A stretch of DNA of 37,426 nt from Helicobacter sp. MIT 05-5294 (GCF_000765675.1 NZ_JRPA02000016.1:1-37426), one strand, 5' to 3'. Shown: positions 6,681 to 15,136, counted from the first letter of the stretch. Notes: generated by a model not told the origin, from the sequence alone. Translations and numbers: made by a program.

Positions 6681-8561
6681 TTAAGCACCTAAAATATAAA
6701 TATTAACAATGATTTTCTTAGCCGGTGTATTTGCGACATAAGCTTCAATAATGTTCATTGTTTTATTCACCAAGTCAAAATTCGTAACTGCATAGAAATA
6801 CCCATTATTTTCAATATCTCTAATGAGTTCGTCCAAATCATCCACATAATCCACAAATGTGCCTTTTATCATCTGTATCTCTGTGGTAGTTAGTGTAGCA
6901 CCACGACAAATAATATTTGCCTTAACCGCTTTAGAAAATACATCATCAAGATAAGCTCTAACAACACCTTGCGTTTGACGCCCTCTAACTGCAATCATCT
7001 TTTGTGATTTAAACATATTAAACAGCGCGATTTGTTGATTCATTTTAATAAATGAGTTTGCACAATAGATATTAATGCTGTTTGTCTTAGAACCCATACA
7101 AGTGCCGTCCATATAAATGGTGTCATCTTGTCCCAAGATTCCAAACTTACAAGGCGCATTTGCTTTGTTTTCTGTTAGGATTTGGTATTGTTGCGTTTCC
7201 GTCAAAGCGTTGCCGCTAAAGAGCGTTGCGTCGTTAAATGCAATGTTATAGTTGCCGCTAGGATTGTTTAACTCCATCGCAGAAATATAACCACACACTA
7301 AACCTTGTTGATATGGCATTGTCTGATAATCAATCACTAATCCATTATACCCGTGAAATTCTTTTAAGAATCCTTTTGTTGAAACGATTGCTGCGTTATT
7401 CCACGAATAAACACCTAAGAACCTATCGTTACTTGTGTGTAAAAACTTACCGAACTCGTGGAGTTGCTCTTTAACATTGTCAAACGCAAAGGTTGTTGTT
7501 AGCACATAATAGTTACCATTGTTGCCCTCAATATCTGCTAAAACATCGCTAATGTTTTCTAGTCCATTGTAGCCTTGCTCTGAAGTTGCTCCTTCCTCTT
7601 GGGTTAATCCAAGCATATTATAAATATTTGCAACTTGGCTCTCGTCTAGCGTAATACTAACTTTAACTTCTCTTGGGGCTGCCCCTGCATTGTCGCTATC
7701 TGGGTCATTAATTACAAGCTCAACATCTGTTGCGCCTTGCTTTAATAATGTTGTAATCTCATCATTTGTGATTGTAAGCTTATTTCCAATAAGCGTTAAA
7801 GGAATGTATTGCTCAATCGCGTTCGCGTCATTATATGTGATTTTGAATGTTACATCGTTAGGTAATCCTACAAAATTAAATGTATAAGACTCATCATATT
7901 TCAAAATCAAAGGATTATCAAAGCTATTAATATCATTGATAGATTCTGTAACTTCATTGATTTGCTTTGATAGAGGTTGCGCAAAGCTAATGCTAGTTCC
8001 ATCACCTTGCGTTCCTGCAACAATTGTAAAACCTTGCGTTACGGGATTGTAAATTACGGAGGTTTCGCTAAAGAGTTTTTCTTGTTCTGCTGATAGTCCT
8101 ATTCCTGCTTCTCTAACTGCGGCTTGCAAAACTTCTGCCGCTTCAGAGAAAGAAGTAATCGAATTAAACTCAACTTCAACTCTAGCAGTAACACCATTAA
8201 TGCTTAATTCAAATCCACCACTTAAATTTTGAATATCCTCAAGTAATGCTATTTTAGCTCCATTTAAAAAGGGCGCAACATCATCTTTGCTCCAATTGTA
8301 GATATAAAGAGTATCTGCTCTTGTTGCACTTTTTGAAATCACGCCAAAATAAACAGAAGCAAAGCCATAGACTTCAGAATCTAAGCCATAAACAGAAATA
8401 ACATCGCTAAGCGTATGTGCTTCTTGAAATTTTGGTTGGGGATTGTTTTTATCATATTTTGCAATCGCAAGAGTGTTAAGCTTACCAATCGCAAAAGTAT
8501 CTTTTACTGAAGTAGAAGTAATATCAACTATTAAATCTAATGGTAAAGACATTCTAGCCAT
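6681..8561 (-). CDS. Tail sheath protein (DUF3383-like)
   Basis: The product is 626 residues. The N-terminal 130 residues (LPLDLIVDITSTSVKDTFAI, then a HTLSDVISVYG segment) and the C-terminal 250 residues resemble the DUF3383 sheath proteins found with DUF3277 tubes. The C-terminal part includes a segment (YGYISAMELN-like) and NNGYFYAVTNFD near the end. The sheath would contract to drive the tube into the host. A Thr/Asp/Asn-rich beta segment (about 220-310) lies between the conserved parts and looks like an inserted surface domain, making the protein longer than most sheaths (about 400-500). Its ATG overlaps the stop of the upstream neck gene, with AAAAGG upstream. Confidence 0.7.
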   Translation of the reverse strand: MARMSLPLDLIVDITSTSVKDTFAIGKLNTLAIAKYDKNNPQPKFQEAHTLSDVISVYGLDSEVYGFASVYFGVISKSATRADTLYIYNWSKDDVAPFLNGAKIALLEDIQNLSGGFELSINGVTARVEVEFNSITSFSEAAEVLQAAVREAGIGLSAEQEKLFSETSVIYNPVTQGFTIVAGTQGDGTSISFAQPLSKQINEVTESINDINSFDNPLILKYDESYTFNFVGLPNDVTFKITYNDANAIEQYIPLTLIGNKLTITNDEITTLLKQGATDVELVINDPDSDNAGAAPREVKVSITLDESQVANIYNMLGLTQEEGATSEQGYNGLENISDVLADIEGNNGNYYVLTTTFAFDNVKEQLHEFGKFLHTSNDRFLGVYSWNNAAIVSTKGFLKEFHGYNGLVIDYQTMPYQQGLVCGYISAMELNNPSGNYNIAFNDATLFSGNALTETQQYQILTENKANAPCKFGILGQDDTIYMDGTCMGSKTNSINIYCANSFIKMNQQIALFNMFKSQKMIAVRGRQTQGVVRAYLDDVFSKAVKANIICRGATLTTTEIQMIKGTFVDYVDDLDELIRDIENNGYFYAVTNFDLVNKTMNIIEAYVANTPAKKIIVNIYILGA

Positions 8562-9123
8562 TTTCTATTCCTTTTATAATATTAAAGTTTCCAATAGTAG
8601 CTTTATCTACTACACCGACAGCTTCGGAGATTTCAACCTTTGTGATGATTGAAAAATCAAAACTCGCTCTTTGAACGAGCTTGTTTTCTATCATCTCATT
8701 GCTAAATCTTATTACAGAATAAGCGGGTAAAATCTCACTTTCCAAGTCTCTAAGATATTCCAGCACTTCATAGCTATTAAGCCATTGCCTAATTTTTAAT
8801 GCTTCTTTCTCGCACTCAATAAAGAGAATATTTTGTGCATTCTTTTTATAGACATCTATTTGATAATCAGATTGCACAAAGCTATATTCGCTTACTCTAG
8901 AGTAGTGTTCTAAACCTTGCAAAAACTCTTTCTTATCCAAATCTTTAAAGCTTCTAATGTTGGAGCTTACGGGTTTGGATTGTAAAAAGTTCAAGATAAT
9001 AACACCTTTATTGAAATTAGCACTAATTCCGCCACCACCAATTACAACTTCATAATTTGTGATTAAGTCTTGATTGTCTTTAGGCTTTAAGAGTTGATAG
9101 AGATTTTCACTGCTAAACATCAT
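8554..9123 (-). CDS. Tail terminator/neck protein
   Basis: The product is 189 residues with mixed alpha/beta composition. It sits between the two neck genes and the sheath, the usual place of a tail-terminator (gp12-like) protein in DUF3383 phages. An IGGGGISANF loop (about 28-37) and a C-terminal segment of alternating hydrophobics (SFDFSIITKVEISE) are visible. It would cap the tail shaft and join it to the neck. The assignment rests mainly on position and size. It overlaps both neighbours by about 8-11 bp, so translation is probably coupled. Confidence 0.45.
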   Translation of the reverse strand: MMFSSENLYQLLKPKDNQDLITNYEVVIGGGGISANFNKGVIILNFLQSKPVSSNIRSFKDLDKKEFLQGLEHYSRVSEYSFVQSDYQIDVYKKNAQNILFIECEKEALKIRQWLNSYEVLEYLRDLESEILPAYSVIRFSNEMIENKLVQRASFDFSIITKVEISEAVGVVDKATIGNFNIIKGIENG

Positions 9124-9514
9124 TTAAACCTTTTTCAAAATCATTATAGGTGCAATAAAGAACAGCAAGGATTTTAATCCAACCATTACCGCTATAATCC
9201 ATTTTTTGATAAACTTTGTAAATGTTGTTTTTCCACGATATAAAACATTGCTCGTTAGAGATAAAGTTAAGAACCTCTACCAAATCTCCCAAAAGATAAA
9301 ATTTGTAAGTAGAATCTACTCCCAAAACACCCTCTGCAAGTTCTTTTAGTTCCTGCTCTTTCGCGGGTTGTATTTGTGCAACCAATTTCAATCTTACAAT
9401 GTTTCTAATTGCAAAACCGCTTTCATTTTTAAAGTTTTCCTCTTTTAGCAACTCTACTTCCTGATTCGGAATAAGCGTTTGGACACTAGATAATGCAGTA
9501 AGTAAAACATTCAT
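9113..9514 (-). CDS. Head-closure/neck protein
   Basis: The product is 133 residues with an alpha/beta pattern ending in the segment YSGNGWIKILAVLYCTYND. I do not recognise a specific family. It lies between an HK97 gp10-like protein and the terminator in a block of neck genes, and its length fits head-closure proteins that plug the connector. It overlaps the upstream gene stop (TGAATG) and the downstream start. Confidence 0.4.
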   Translation of the reverse strand: MNVLLTALSSVQTLIPNQEVELLKEENFKNESGFAIRNIVRLKLVAQIQPAKEQELKELAEGVLGVDSTYKFYLLGDLVEVLNFISNEQCFISWKNNIYKVYQKMDYSGNGWIKILAVLYCTYNDFEKGLNDV

Positions 9515-9942
9515 TGATTAACCTTAAAATCTATTGCTCTGCGCAAAAGACCCGTATCAATCAAAGGATTTTCAGAACCTTTTTGCTTGATTGTGCTTTT
9601 TGCATTTGGTGGTGTGCTTAGCTTTGTAATACTCGCTTTAACATCATTACTCGCTATAGTCCCCACCTTTCCAACAGCATTCAAATCTTTTGCTTTTATT
9701 AGTCTTTTATAGGTTTCCACCCACTTTTTGCTGTTCTCTTTTATTGCATTCCTAAAGAATGGACGCGGTGGAATATTGTAAGTGCCAAACTCTTGAAACT
9801 TTGCATTTTGCGCAATATTCAATCCATTCGGATATTTACCTCCTAAAATTCCAATTTCTAGGCTGCCTTGCTTGTTTTTTGTTAGCAATTTAGCCTTTAA
9901 ATTTGGAATATCAAACTTTGGAATAATTGCCTTAATTCGCAT
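9511..9942 (-). CDS. HK97 gp10-like neck/tail-completion protein
   Basis: The family signature is clear: FGTYNIPPRPFFRNAI in the middle and NPLIDTGLLRRAIDFKV at the C-terminus, the IPPRPF and DTG(L)L-R motifs of gp10/virion-morphogenesis proteins. It would complete the neck between portal and tail. The frame extends upstream to a GTG at 9954, but the ATG at 9942, overlapping the end of the connector gene, is the more likely start and gives 143 residues. The core (about 12-70) is basic. Confidence 0.7.
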   Translation of the reverse strand: MRIKAIIPKFDIPNLKAKLLTKNKQGSLEIGILGGKYPNGLNIAQNAKFQEFGTYNIPPRPFFRNAIKENSKKWVETYKRLIKAKDLNAVGKVGTIASNDVKASITKLSTPPNAKSTIKQKGSENPLIDTGLLRRAIDFKVNQ

Positions 9943-11101
9943 AGTAAAGCCCACTTCTGCGATTAAGCCACGCTAAAAACTCTAAGCCATATTTGGTAAG
10001 TCCCAAGAAGTAAGTAAATTCATTGCTTCCATAAGGTTGCGTTTGAAAACTTACGCTCACATCGCCTACACTGCTACTCGCTACAACTCCATCGGAGCGT
10101 GTAATCCCTACGCTATTCCCCAAACCATTAATTACGCCATAATGCGCAGTTAAAACCAATAATGGATAAGCTTCACAATCGCTTTTTGGCTGTGCAAACT
10201 CTTGATAAATGCACTTAACCTTTTTAAGCACAGCCTCCCAATTATTAATCTCATCTTGTGTTTGCATTGTAGGTGCAAGTTCTGGAAACATTTTACATAG
10301 AGCCTCAAGCTCTTTGGGAATTTCCATTTCTACAACGACAACAAGCGTTTCTACTTGCTTAACCCTTGTTGCAGGGATTAAAGGCGTCATAGGAATGCTT
10401 ACCGCAGAATCATTTACATTTGGTGGCTCTTGCGTATTGTCCTTATCGTCTGTATCGTTAGGGTTTTTTTCTGTGCCATTAACGATAAGTTCCGTAAGCA
10501 TAATACCTGCGTTTGCGTCCTCTTTATCCTTGCTCAAAACAATGCTTTTGATTTCTGAATCTATGGTGTAAAAATCAATCTTACAACCCGCTAAATCCTC
10601 ATTGTTTAAGAACAGGGTTTCAAGGTCGTTAAGTTCCCAAATGGAATTATCCGCATTCTCTGTTTTTGTAAAGCTTTTAATTTCTGAATCGTCAAGTGCA
10701 TTCAACAAAACTCTTTCAATTCCTAAATCGTTTGCAATATCAAAAACAAAGGTGCTATACCCACCTGCCTTTATCATATTAGGCAAAGAGTCTAGCGCGT
10801 CTAGTGTTGCAATGGTTACATTAAAAGTTTCTAGCGGTGCTTCAGGTTCGGGTTCTTGTTGCTTAAGATTTCCAATGATTTGGAATTTATAAGTTCCACC
10901 CTTACTAGCGTTTATGGCAAAATTAATCCTATTTCCTGCATTGAAATTTTCAATGATATTAACACAACCGCAATTATGTTTAATAGAAATCTCGCAATCC
11001 TTTACAAGCCATACATCAAAATAAGCCGGAATCCCAACTTTTGCATTAATGCTTTTTGGCTGCAAAGAAAACAAGGGGTCTTGAATAGGATTATTAAGCA
11101 T
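9932..11101 (-). CDS. Head-tail connector (DUF4054) with a large N-terminal extension
   Basis: Of 389 residues, the last 125 (from ALCKMFPELAPT through FTYFLGLTKYGLEFLAWLNR) match DUF4054/gp6-like connectors, usually about 130 residues long. The first 260 are an unusual addition: beta-rich segments with NCGC near residue 43, a proline/glutamate linker (QEPEPEAPLE), and a second acidic linker around 215-235. They resemble decorative or Ig-like domains. The protein should sit in the connector ring below the portal, with the extension exposed or bound to the capsid. GAGAGGG precedes ATG 11101, which overlaps the upstream gene end. Confidence 0.6.
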   Translation of the reverse strand: MLNNPIQDPLFSLQPKSINAKVGIPAYFDVWLVKDCEISIKHNCGCVNIIENFNAGNRINFAINASKGGTYKFQIIGNLKQQEPEPEAPLETFNVTIATLDALDSLPNMIKAGGYSTFVFDIANDLGIERVLLNALDDSEIKSFTKTENADNSIWELNDLETLFLNNEDLAGCKIDFYTIDSEIKSIVLSKDKEDANAGIMLTELIVNGTEKNPNDTDDKDNTQEPPNVNDSAVSIPMTPLIPATRVKQVETLVVVVEMEIPKELEALCKMFPELAPTMQTQDEINNWEAVLKKVKCIYQEFAQPKSDCEAYPLLVLTAHYGVINGLGNSVGITRSDGVVASSSVGDVSVSFQTQPYGSNEFTYFLGLTKYGLEFLAWLNRRSGLYYAN

Positions 11102-11102
11102 T

Positions 11103-11384
11103 TTAGCCCTCTCTTTTAATGTCTTTTGTCTTAGAGTTTTGTTTTTCTAACTGCTCTTTGACGACATCTTTTGCGATATTGTCGCTATCCTCTTTTTTTG
11201 CTTTGGAATTGGTGATTTCAATATACCTGTCTTTTACCATAGAATTAAACAAATCCTTTTTTTTAAGCTCTGCTAATTCATTGTCGCTTACTTCATTTAA
11301 GAGACAATAGCCCCTTAAAGAAATATTGCCCTTTGGAGTTGTGAAGTCAATCCCACCATTTGTTTTTAAAATAACTAAAGGCAT
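11103..11384 (-). CDS. Small head-region protein of unknown function
   Basis: The product is 93 residues: a short beta-rich start (PLVILKTNGGIDFTTPKG) and a charged helical tail rich in Lys, Glu and Asp. It lies between the major capsid gene (1 bp away) and the connector, overlaps neither, and has AGGAG before ATG 11384. Small proteins at this place in related phages are head-associated but uncharacterised as far as I know. No function is proposed beyond virion assembly. Confidence 0.55.
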   Translation of the reverse strand: MPLVILKTNGGIDFTTPKGNISLRGYCLLNEVSDNELAELKKKDLFNSMVKDRYIEITNSKAKKEDSDNIAKDVVKEQLEKQNSKTKDIKREG

Positions 11385-11385
11385 T

Positions 11386-12378
11386 TTAAACTCCTGTGTA
11401 TCTAACGATAAAAGAGTTTTTGAGCACTACTGCTCCAATAGTTCCTGCACTAACCGCTTGGGAGTAGCCGTAATCTGTTTGCACAACATTGCCCATATAA
11501 GCGATTTCAGAATAACCCAAAAGCGTAGATTCTGGAATCCCCCCCGCATTGCTTTCTCCAATTAAATACATAACATTTGCGTTTGCATTTGCATTGTCTA
11601 GCTCTGCACTAGAAACAAAGTATAGACCTGGATAAGCTTCCTCTAACGCTTTAGATAAAGAAATTCCTAGTTGTGTAAATTTGGATTTCAAGACTGCATA
11701 AGCAGAGGCAGAAATAACACATCTAATTTTAGAGTCTCCATTGATATTGTTCCCCGTTCTGCTTGTAAGTTTTGCAATCGCTTCTGCAAAGATTTGCAAA
11801 ACTTCCTCCCAAGTTGCAGCTGCAAAAGTTTTAGGCGCAGCCTTATAGTTTTCTAAAGACGGGTTATTTAATAGTCCATAGCAAACATAAGTGTTTGACG
11901 AATTATCAATGTAACCTTCAAATGCAACACGATTTAATTCAATCGCGATTGCTTCAGTCGCCGCAGATTGCACAACTCCCACATAATCAATATTTGCGGC
12001 ATTGTATTGCTCAGATTCAGTTTTCCCTACAAAATATTTTGCAGTGAATCGGTAATGATTGAATTGATTAAATTGTGCATTCAATCCGCTTAGCAATGGA
12101 TTCCCTTTATCAGAATAAGGTGTTACTTGCCCTGTTCTCTCAACAAAAGGAATGAAAGCCGCTTCTTGTTCCCAATTAAGGAATTTTTTGCTGCCTCCTA
12201 AAGCTCTATCTCCGCTTCTTTCTTTTGTGATAGCTTCAACTGCTTCTCTAGTAATAAATGCTAATGCCCCTGCTGGGATTGTTGCATTATTAGGTGTAAG
12301 AGTAGGGAGCGCGTCTCTAAACTTAAACAAGCCCTTTTCTTGCAATGATTTTAGTTCTGAATTTGTGATTTTATTCAT
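11386..12378 (-). CDS. Major capsid protein (DUF2184-like)
   Basis: The product is 330 residues. The start (a K-L-rich N-arm followed by TLTPNNATIPAGALAFITRE), the central segment TESEQYNAANIDYVGVVQSA and the C-terminal GTIGAVVLKNSFIVRYTG agree with DUF2184 capsid proteins of the HK97 fold. Position behind the protease/scaffold and cement genes supports this. It would form the icosahedral shell. AAAAGGAATACAAA before ATG 12378 is a strong site. The central and C-terminal halves are Ala/Asn-rich, as in the neighbouring cement protein, consistent with high expression. Confidence 0.75.
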   Translation of the reverse strand: MNKITNSELKSLQEKGLFKFRDALPTLTPNNATIPAGALAFITREAVEAITKERSGDRALGGSKKFLNWEQEAAFIPFVERTGQVTPYSDKGNPLLSGLNAQFNQFNHYRFTAKYFVGKTESEQYNAANIDYVGVVQSAATEAIAIELNRVAFEGYIDNSSNTYVCYGLLNNPSLENYKAAPKTFAAATWEEVLQIFAEAIAKLTSRTGNNINGDSKIRCVISASAYAVLKSKFTQLGISLSKALEEAYPGLYFVSSAELDNANANANVMYLIGESNAGGIPESTLLGYSEIAYMGNVVQTDYGYSQAVSAGTIGAVVLKNSFIVRYTGV

Positions 12379-12390
12379 TTTGTATTCCTT

Positions 12391-12858
12391 TTAAAGTTTT
12401 GCGGTGCTAATTTCAATAACGCCTTTTGCTGCTGTTGCATTTCCAACTACAACATACCAACCACTAGCGTTTGCACCTGCTGCGTCTGCAAAAGTAACTT
12501 CACCCGTTGTTGTATCTACTTCAACGCTTTGCCCTCTTTTTGCAACTTTTTCAGTCTCAATATAAACATTTCCCGCATTACAAATAGTAATAGGCATTCC
12601 TTTAGGCACAGCAGCAGAAACGCCGTTACCATAAAAAGCCCTATCTTTGATACAAATACCTAAGATGTTTCCACCATTTGCGCCTACTGCTTCAAATTCT
12701 TTTGCGTTTGCGTCTGTGCTAGAAAAAACAAATCCGCCGAATTTAACATTATCATCAGAAGCCAACCCTGCAAAAGTATTATAATAGCTATGAATTGCCT
12801 TGCTAGGTTCTCCCGCTACACCTAGTGCTTGTGTTGCTCTTACTTCATCTTGAAACAT
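12391..12858 (-). CDS. Capsid cement/decoration protein
   Basis: The product is 155 residues, Gly/Ala/Val-rich and beta-structured (FGGFVFSS, GNILGICIKDRAFYGNG, GWYVVVGNATAAKGVIEI). It resembles Gp24/DUF2190-type structural cement proteins, which stabilise the expanded capsid. It lies between the protease/scaffold gene and the major capsid gene, the usual order. AAGGAG with good spacing precedes ATG 12858. Confidence 0.65.
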   Translation of the reverse strand: MFQDEVRATQALGVAGEPSKAIHSYYNTFAGLASDDNVKFGGFVFSSTDANAKEFEAVGANGGNILGICIKDRAFYGNGVSAAVPKGMPITICNAGNVYIETEKVAKRGQSVEVDTTTGEVTFADAAGANASGWYVVVGNATAAKGVIEISTAKL

Positions 12859-12867
12859 ATTTGCTCC

Positions 12868-13542
12868 TTATTTAAATTTTGAAAGATTCAATGTTGTTGT
12901 TGAATTTTTTGAATCTTGCACTTTTGCTTGAGCTCTTGAAACCACAATGCTAAATGCAGTTTCTGCGTCTAAGCCTTTGCTAACTTTAGAGCCTGTTAAG
13001 CTCTCATAGCCAACATTGTAAATTTCTGAAACACTCATTTTTGAATAATCAAATGGAGCGTTAATGCTGTCTTGCACTTTTTGATACGCAGCCTCTTTGG
13101 CTCTATGCGCTTTAATCGCGCTATCTTGCGCTTTAACAACTGCTTCAGAAACTGCTTCTGCGACTTCCTCTAAAATCTCTTTTTTGAGTTCCTCAACATT
13201 CACATTTGCCTCTGTGCTTTCACTAGCAGCTTCTGTTTTATTGCTTACTTCCTCGTCATCATCGCTTACTTCCTCGTCATCATCGCTTACTTCCTCGTCG
13301 TTCTCTTTAGCTTCGCTAGGATTGTAAGCTAGTTTTTCTGCAAGTTTTGCAATGGTTTCAATTTTTTCATTTTCTCCACCGCTAAACTCAGAATCAGATT
13401 TAGCAGCAATTGCCATAATCTCACGAATTACTTCTCTTTTGTCCTCGTCTTGTGTTTTGCACTCATCGTCGGAATCTTGAATTTCTGGATTTTCATCAAA
13501 AACCTTAGAAAGTGCATTAAACAATTTGTCTTTAAACTTCAT
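12868..13542 (-). CDS. Nested scaffold protein from an internal in-frame start
   Basis: Codon 183 of the protease gene is ATG (13542-13540). It is preceded by AAAGGGAT (complement of 13547-13554) with 5 nt between GGGA and ATG, as good a ribosome-binding site as that of the full gene. Translation from here gives 224 residues, beginning MKFKDKLFNALSKVF, exactly where the protease domain ends and the acidic helical scaffold begins. This is the arrangement of lambda C/Nu3. The internal start is inferred from sequence only. Confidence 0.6.
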   Translation of the reverse strand: MKFKDKLFNALSKVFDENPEIQDSDDECKTQDEDKREVIREIMAIAAKSDSEFSGGENEKIETIAKLAEKLAYNPSEAKENDEEVSDDDEEVSDDDEEVSNKTEAASESTEANVNVEELKKEILEEVAEAVSEAVVKAQDSAIKAHRAKEAAYQKVQDSINAPFDYSKMSVSEIYNVGYESLTGSKVSKGLDAETAFSIVVSRAQAKVQDSKNSTTTLNLSKFK

Positions 13543-14088
13543 TTTTATCCCTTTGTCTTGAATTTTTAAATCTTTCCCGCTCCTACCCTCTTTAACAACT
13601 GCTAGATGATTAAAAGTTTTAATGTTTTGCTTATATTCATAATCAACGCCTTTAAAACTCCCTTTTTCCGCTATTGCTTCCGCAATGTAAGCAGGGCTTA
13701 ATTCCACCACTTCGTTATTTTCTATTTTTTGGATAAGGATAGGGTTGTAAATAAAGAGGTCTGCAATTAAATATAAATTCTCATCGTCTGTGCTAATCAC
13801 ACTGCCTATCGCGCCGTCTGCTGTGTTTGATTCTTCGCCAACCCAATAGTGTTCATCTTTGATAGGTTTATTTGCAAAGGAATCTTTTATTTCCTTAAGC
13901 ATATCCCAATCACGATAAACTTTAACAATCTTGTTAGCTTCAGAATCTTTACAATTTGGATTAACTTCTTTCAAGAGATAGTCAAAAACGCCCGCTTTGG
14001 CAATAGGATTGTTCCTAATAATCAAAAAGCCGTTTTCGTCTTTTTCTCTTTTTGAATTTGTAGAATCATTTATTTTAATTGTAAGCAT
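12868..14088 (-). CDS. Prohead protease-scaffold fusion (DUF2213)
   Basis: The product is 406 residues. Residues 18-180 match DUF2213 prohead proteases. Conserved-looking residues are H80 (KDEHYWVG), S131 (VELSPAY) and H161 (FNHLAVVKEGRSG), fitting a Ser/His protease of the capsid-maturation type. From residue 183 the protein changes to an acidic, Ala/Glu/Lys-rich helical scaffold with tandem EEVSDDD repeats (about 262-283). The protease should mature the prohead and remove the scaffold. AAAGGGG precedes ATG 14088, and an extended -10 promoter (14111-14119) lies just upstream, so this is the first gene of the capsid operon. A nested scaffold start is annotated separately. Confidence 0.75.
   Translation of the reverse strand: MLTIKINDSTNSKREKDENGFLIIRNNPIAKAGVFDYLLKEVNPNCKDSEANKIVKVYRDWDMLKEIKDSFANKPIKDEHYWVGEESNTADGAIGSVISTDDENLYLIADLFIYNPILIQKIENNEVVELSPAYIAEAIAEKGSFKGVDYEYKQNIKTFNHLAVVKEGRSGKDLKIQDKGIKMKFKDKLFNALSKVFDENPEIQDSDDECKTQDEDKREVIREIMAIAAKSDSEFSGGENEKIETIAKLAEKLAYNPSEAKENDEEVSDDDEEVSDDDEEVSNKTEAASESTEANVNVEELKKEILEEVAEAVSEAVVKAQDSAIKAHRAKEAAYQKVQDSINAPFDYSKMSVSEIYNVGYESLTGSKVSKGLDAETAFSIVVSRAQAKVQDSKNSTTTLNLSKFK
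13243..13300 (-). repeat. 21-bp tandem repeat in the scaffold region
   Basis: Two identical 21-bp units (13243-13263, 13264-13284) and a partial third encode EEVSDDD in tandem. Copy number may vary and would change the length of the acidic linker. Confidence 0.8.
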
Positions 14089-14110
14089 AATGCACCCCTT
14101 TGTAAGGAGT

Positions 14111-14119
14111 ATTATATCA
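14111..14119 (-). promoter_or_regulatory. Extended -10 promoter of the capsid operon
   Basis: The minus strand reads TGATATAAT, a perfect extended -10 (TGnTATAAT), 23 bp upstream of ATG 14088 with AAAGGGG in between. Unlike the early promoters it has no TTTATGAT palindrome, so it is probably controlled differently. Confidence 0.6.
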
Positions 14120-14129
14120 TTTTTAAATT

Positions 14130-14225
14130 TTATTTAGTCCCTATAATGAAATATCTAATTACATTCTCAAATATAAAACACTTTGGCTTTAGCTTTGTTG
14201 TTGCGTTTCCGAATAAATCATACAT
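14130..14225 (-). CDS. Possible 31-residue peptide gene
   Basis: An ATG at 14225 overlaps the stop codon of the upstream 68-residue gene (ATG-TA-TGA) and opens 31 codons starting MYDLFGNATTKLKPKCFIF. The overlap is of the type used for translational coupling, and the peptide has a normal composition, but no family is recognised. It may be a truncated remnant. Confidence 0.3.
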   Translation of the reverse strand: MYDLFGNATTKLKPKCFIFENVIRYFIIGTK

Positions 14226-14424
14226 TGTTGCTCTCCAAAAACCTAAGCAATCGTCTTTCTTTGACAATATCAACAAGTGCTTTGTTTTTAATTTCTTTTC
14301 TAGAGCTTACATCTCTTAAAACAACTTCCAATGCTTTAATGTTTCTAATGCAAGACTTGGTCCTGTCTTCTCTATATTGAAGCATTGAGATTATGTATTC
14401 TTTTGGATAAGATTTAAAAGTCAT
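14218..14424 (-). CDS. Small basic helical protein, unknown
   Basis: The product is 68 residues, highly charged and predicted helical (IKALEVVLRDVSSRKEIKNK). GGAGG precedes ATG 14424, which lies 1 bp from the stop of the upstream 91-residue gene, so the two are probably cotranscribed from the operator at 14722. A short DNA-binding or regulatory protein is possible but not shown. Confidence 0.5.
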   Translation of the reverse strand: MTFKSYPKEYIISMLQYREDRTKSCIRNIKALEVVLRDVSSRKEIKNKALVDIVKERRLLRFLESNNV

Positions 14425-14425
14425 C

Positions 14426-14701
14426 TTACAATTCCTCCAATATAAAAGCGCACAACATAGAAAGCTCTTTGATTAGCCATAAGTTAGGCTCAAATTTTAA
14501 TGTTTCGCTAAGCGAAATAACACCTGCAATAATAATATTAAGTCTTGCAACAAATTCATCTTTTGTGTATTTCGAGATGTTTTCTTTAGCTTCCCTAAAT
14601 CTCTCAATAACATACCTGCAAGAATCATCATTTACATCAAACTCATCGCTCTCTAAAACCAATGAAAGGGCGTTCAAAATTTTATTTTCTCTGTTTTCCA
14701 T
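14426..14701 (-). CDS. Small acidic helical protein, unknown
   Basis: The product is 91 residues, acidic, largely helical, with a hydrophobic C-terminal helix (WLIKELSMLCAFILEEL). It is the first gene after operator copy 2, 21 bp away, with AAAGGAT before the ATG. Its start, MENRENKI, is unrelated to the cysteine proteins although the leader DNA is nearly the same. No family is recognised. Its place among recombination genes suggests an early accessory function. Confidence 0.55.
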   Translation of the reverse strand: MENRENKILNALSLVLESDEFDVNDDSCRYVIERFREAKENISKYTKDEFVARLNIIIAGVISLSETLKFEPNLWLIKELSMLCAFILEEL

Positions 14702-14721
14702 TTCTCTATCCTTTGTTTTAA

Positions 14722-14746
14722 TTTATGATGTAATCATAATCATAAA
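14722..14746 (-). promoter_or_regulatory. Palindromic operator/promoter, copy 2
   Basis: Same palindrome with one spacer change (GTAATCATA), which turns the minus-strand -10 TATAAT into TATGAT. This copy is probably a weaker promoter. It lies 21 bp before ATG 14701 and 16 bp after the RusA stop. Confidence 0.65.
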
Positions 14747-14761
14747 CAGCTTAAAATATTT

Positions 14762-15136
14762 TTAATCCAAGCCGTTTATTTTGATTATTACTTTTTCTGT
14801 GTTTTTCGCCTTGCTTTTATTTTTTAAGCAAACAATCTTAAAGATTTGGCTATCGTTTTTAAATGCAATTCCTTGTAGCCCGTCAAGAGTGGATTTAATC
14901 ATATTGTCTAAATCCCTATTGACATTATTAACGAAGAAGTCTATGCTTACTTGGATTTTACCAGACATAAAAGATATTTTTTGTTTGGCAACTGCAGACA
15001 AAGCAATAAATCCTAATGCTCTTTGATAATATTCTGTTTCTTTGGTCTTTACAACTCTATCTAAAGTCCTTACATAGGTTGAATTAACGCTCGGAATGCT
15101 TTGAGTTTCAAACTCAATTATTAGCTCTTTTCCCAT
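14762..15136 (-). CDS. rusA: RusA-like Holliday junction resolvase
   Basis: The product is 124 residues with the family signature NRDLDNMIKSTLDGLQGIAF: D75, D77 and D85 are the expected metal-binding aspartates, K81 lies between them and D95 follows (KNDSQI). It should resolve recombination intermediates or branched DNA before packaging, acting with the RecT/exonuclease pair. AAAGGGGGC precedes ATG 15136. It is 10 bp from the exonuclease gene in the same unit, downstream of the operator at 16364. Confidence 0.8.
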   Translation of the reverse strand: MGKELIIEFETQSIPSVNSTYVRTLDRVVKTKETEYYQRALGFIALSAVAKQKISFMSGKIQVSIDFFVNNVNRDLDNMIKSTLDGLQGIAFKNDSQIFKIVCLKNKSKAKNTEKVIIKINGLD

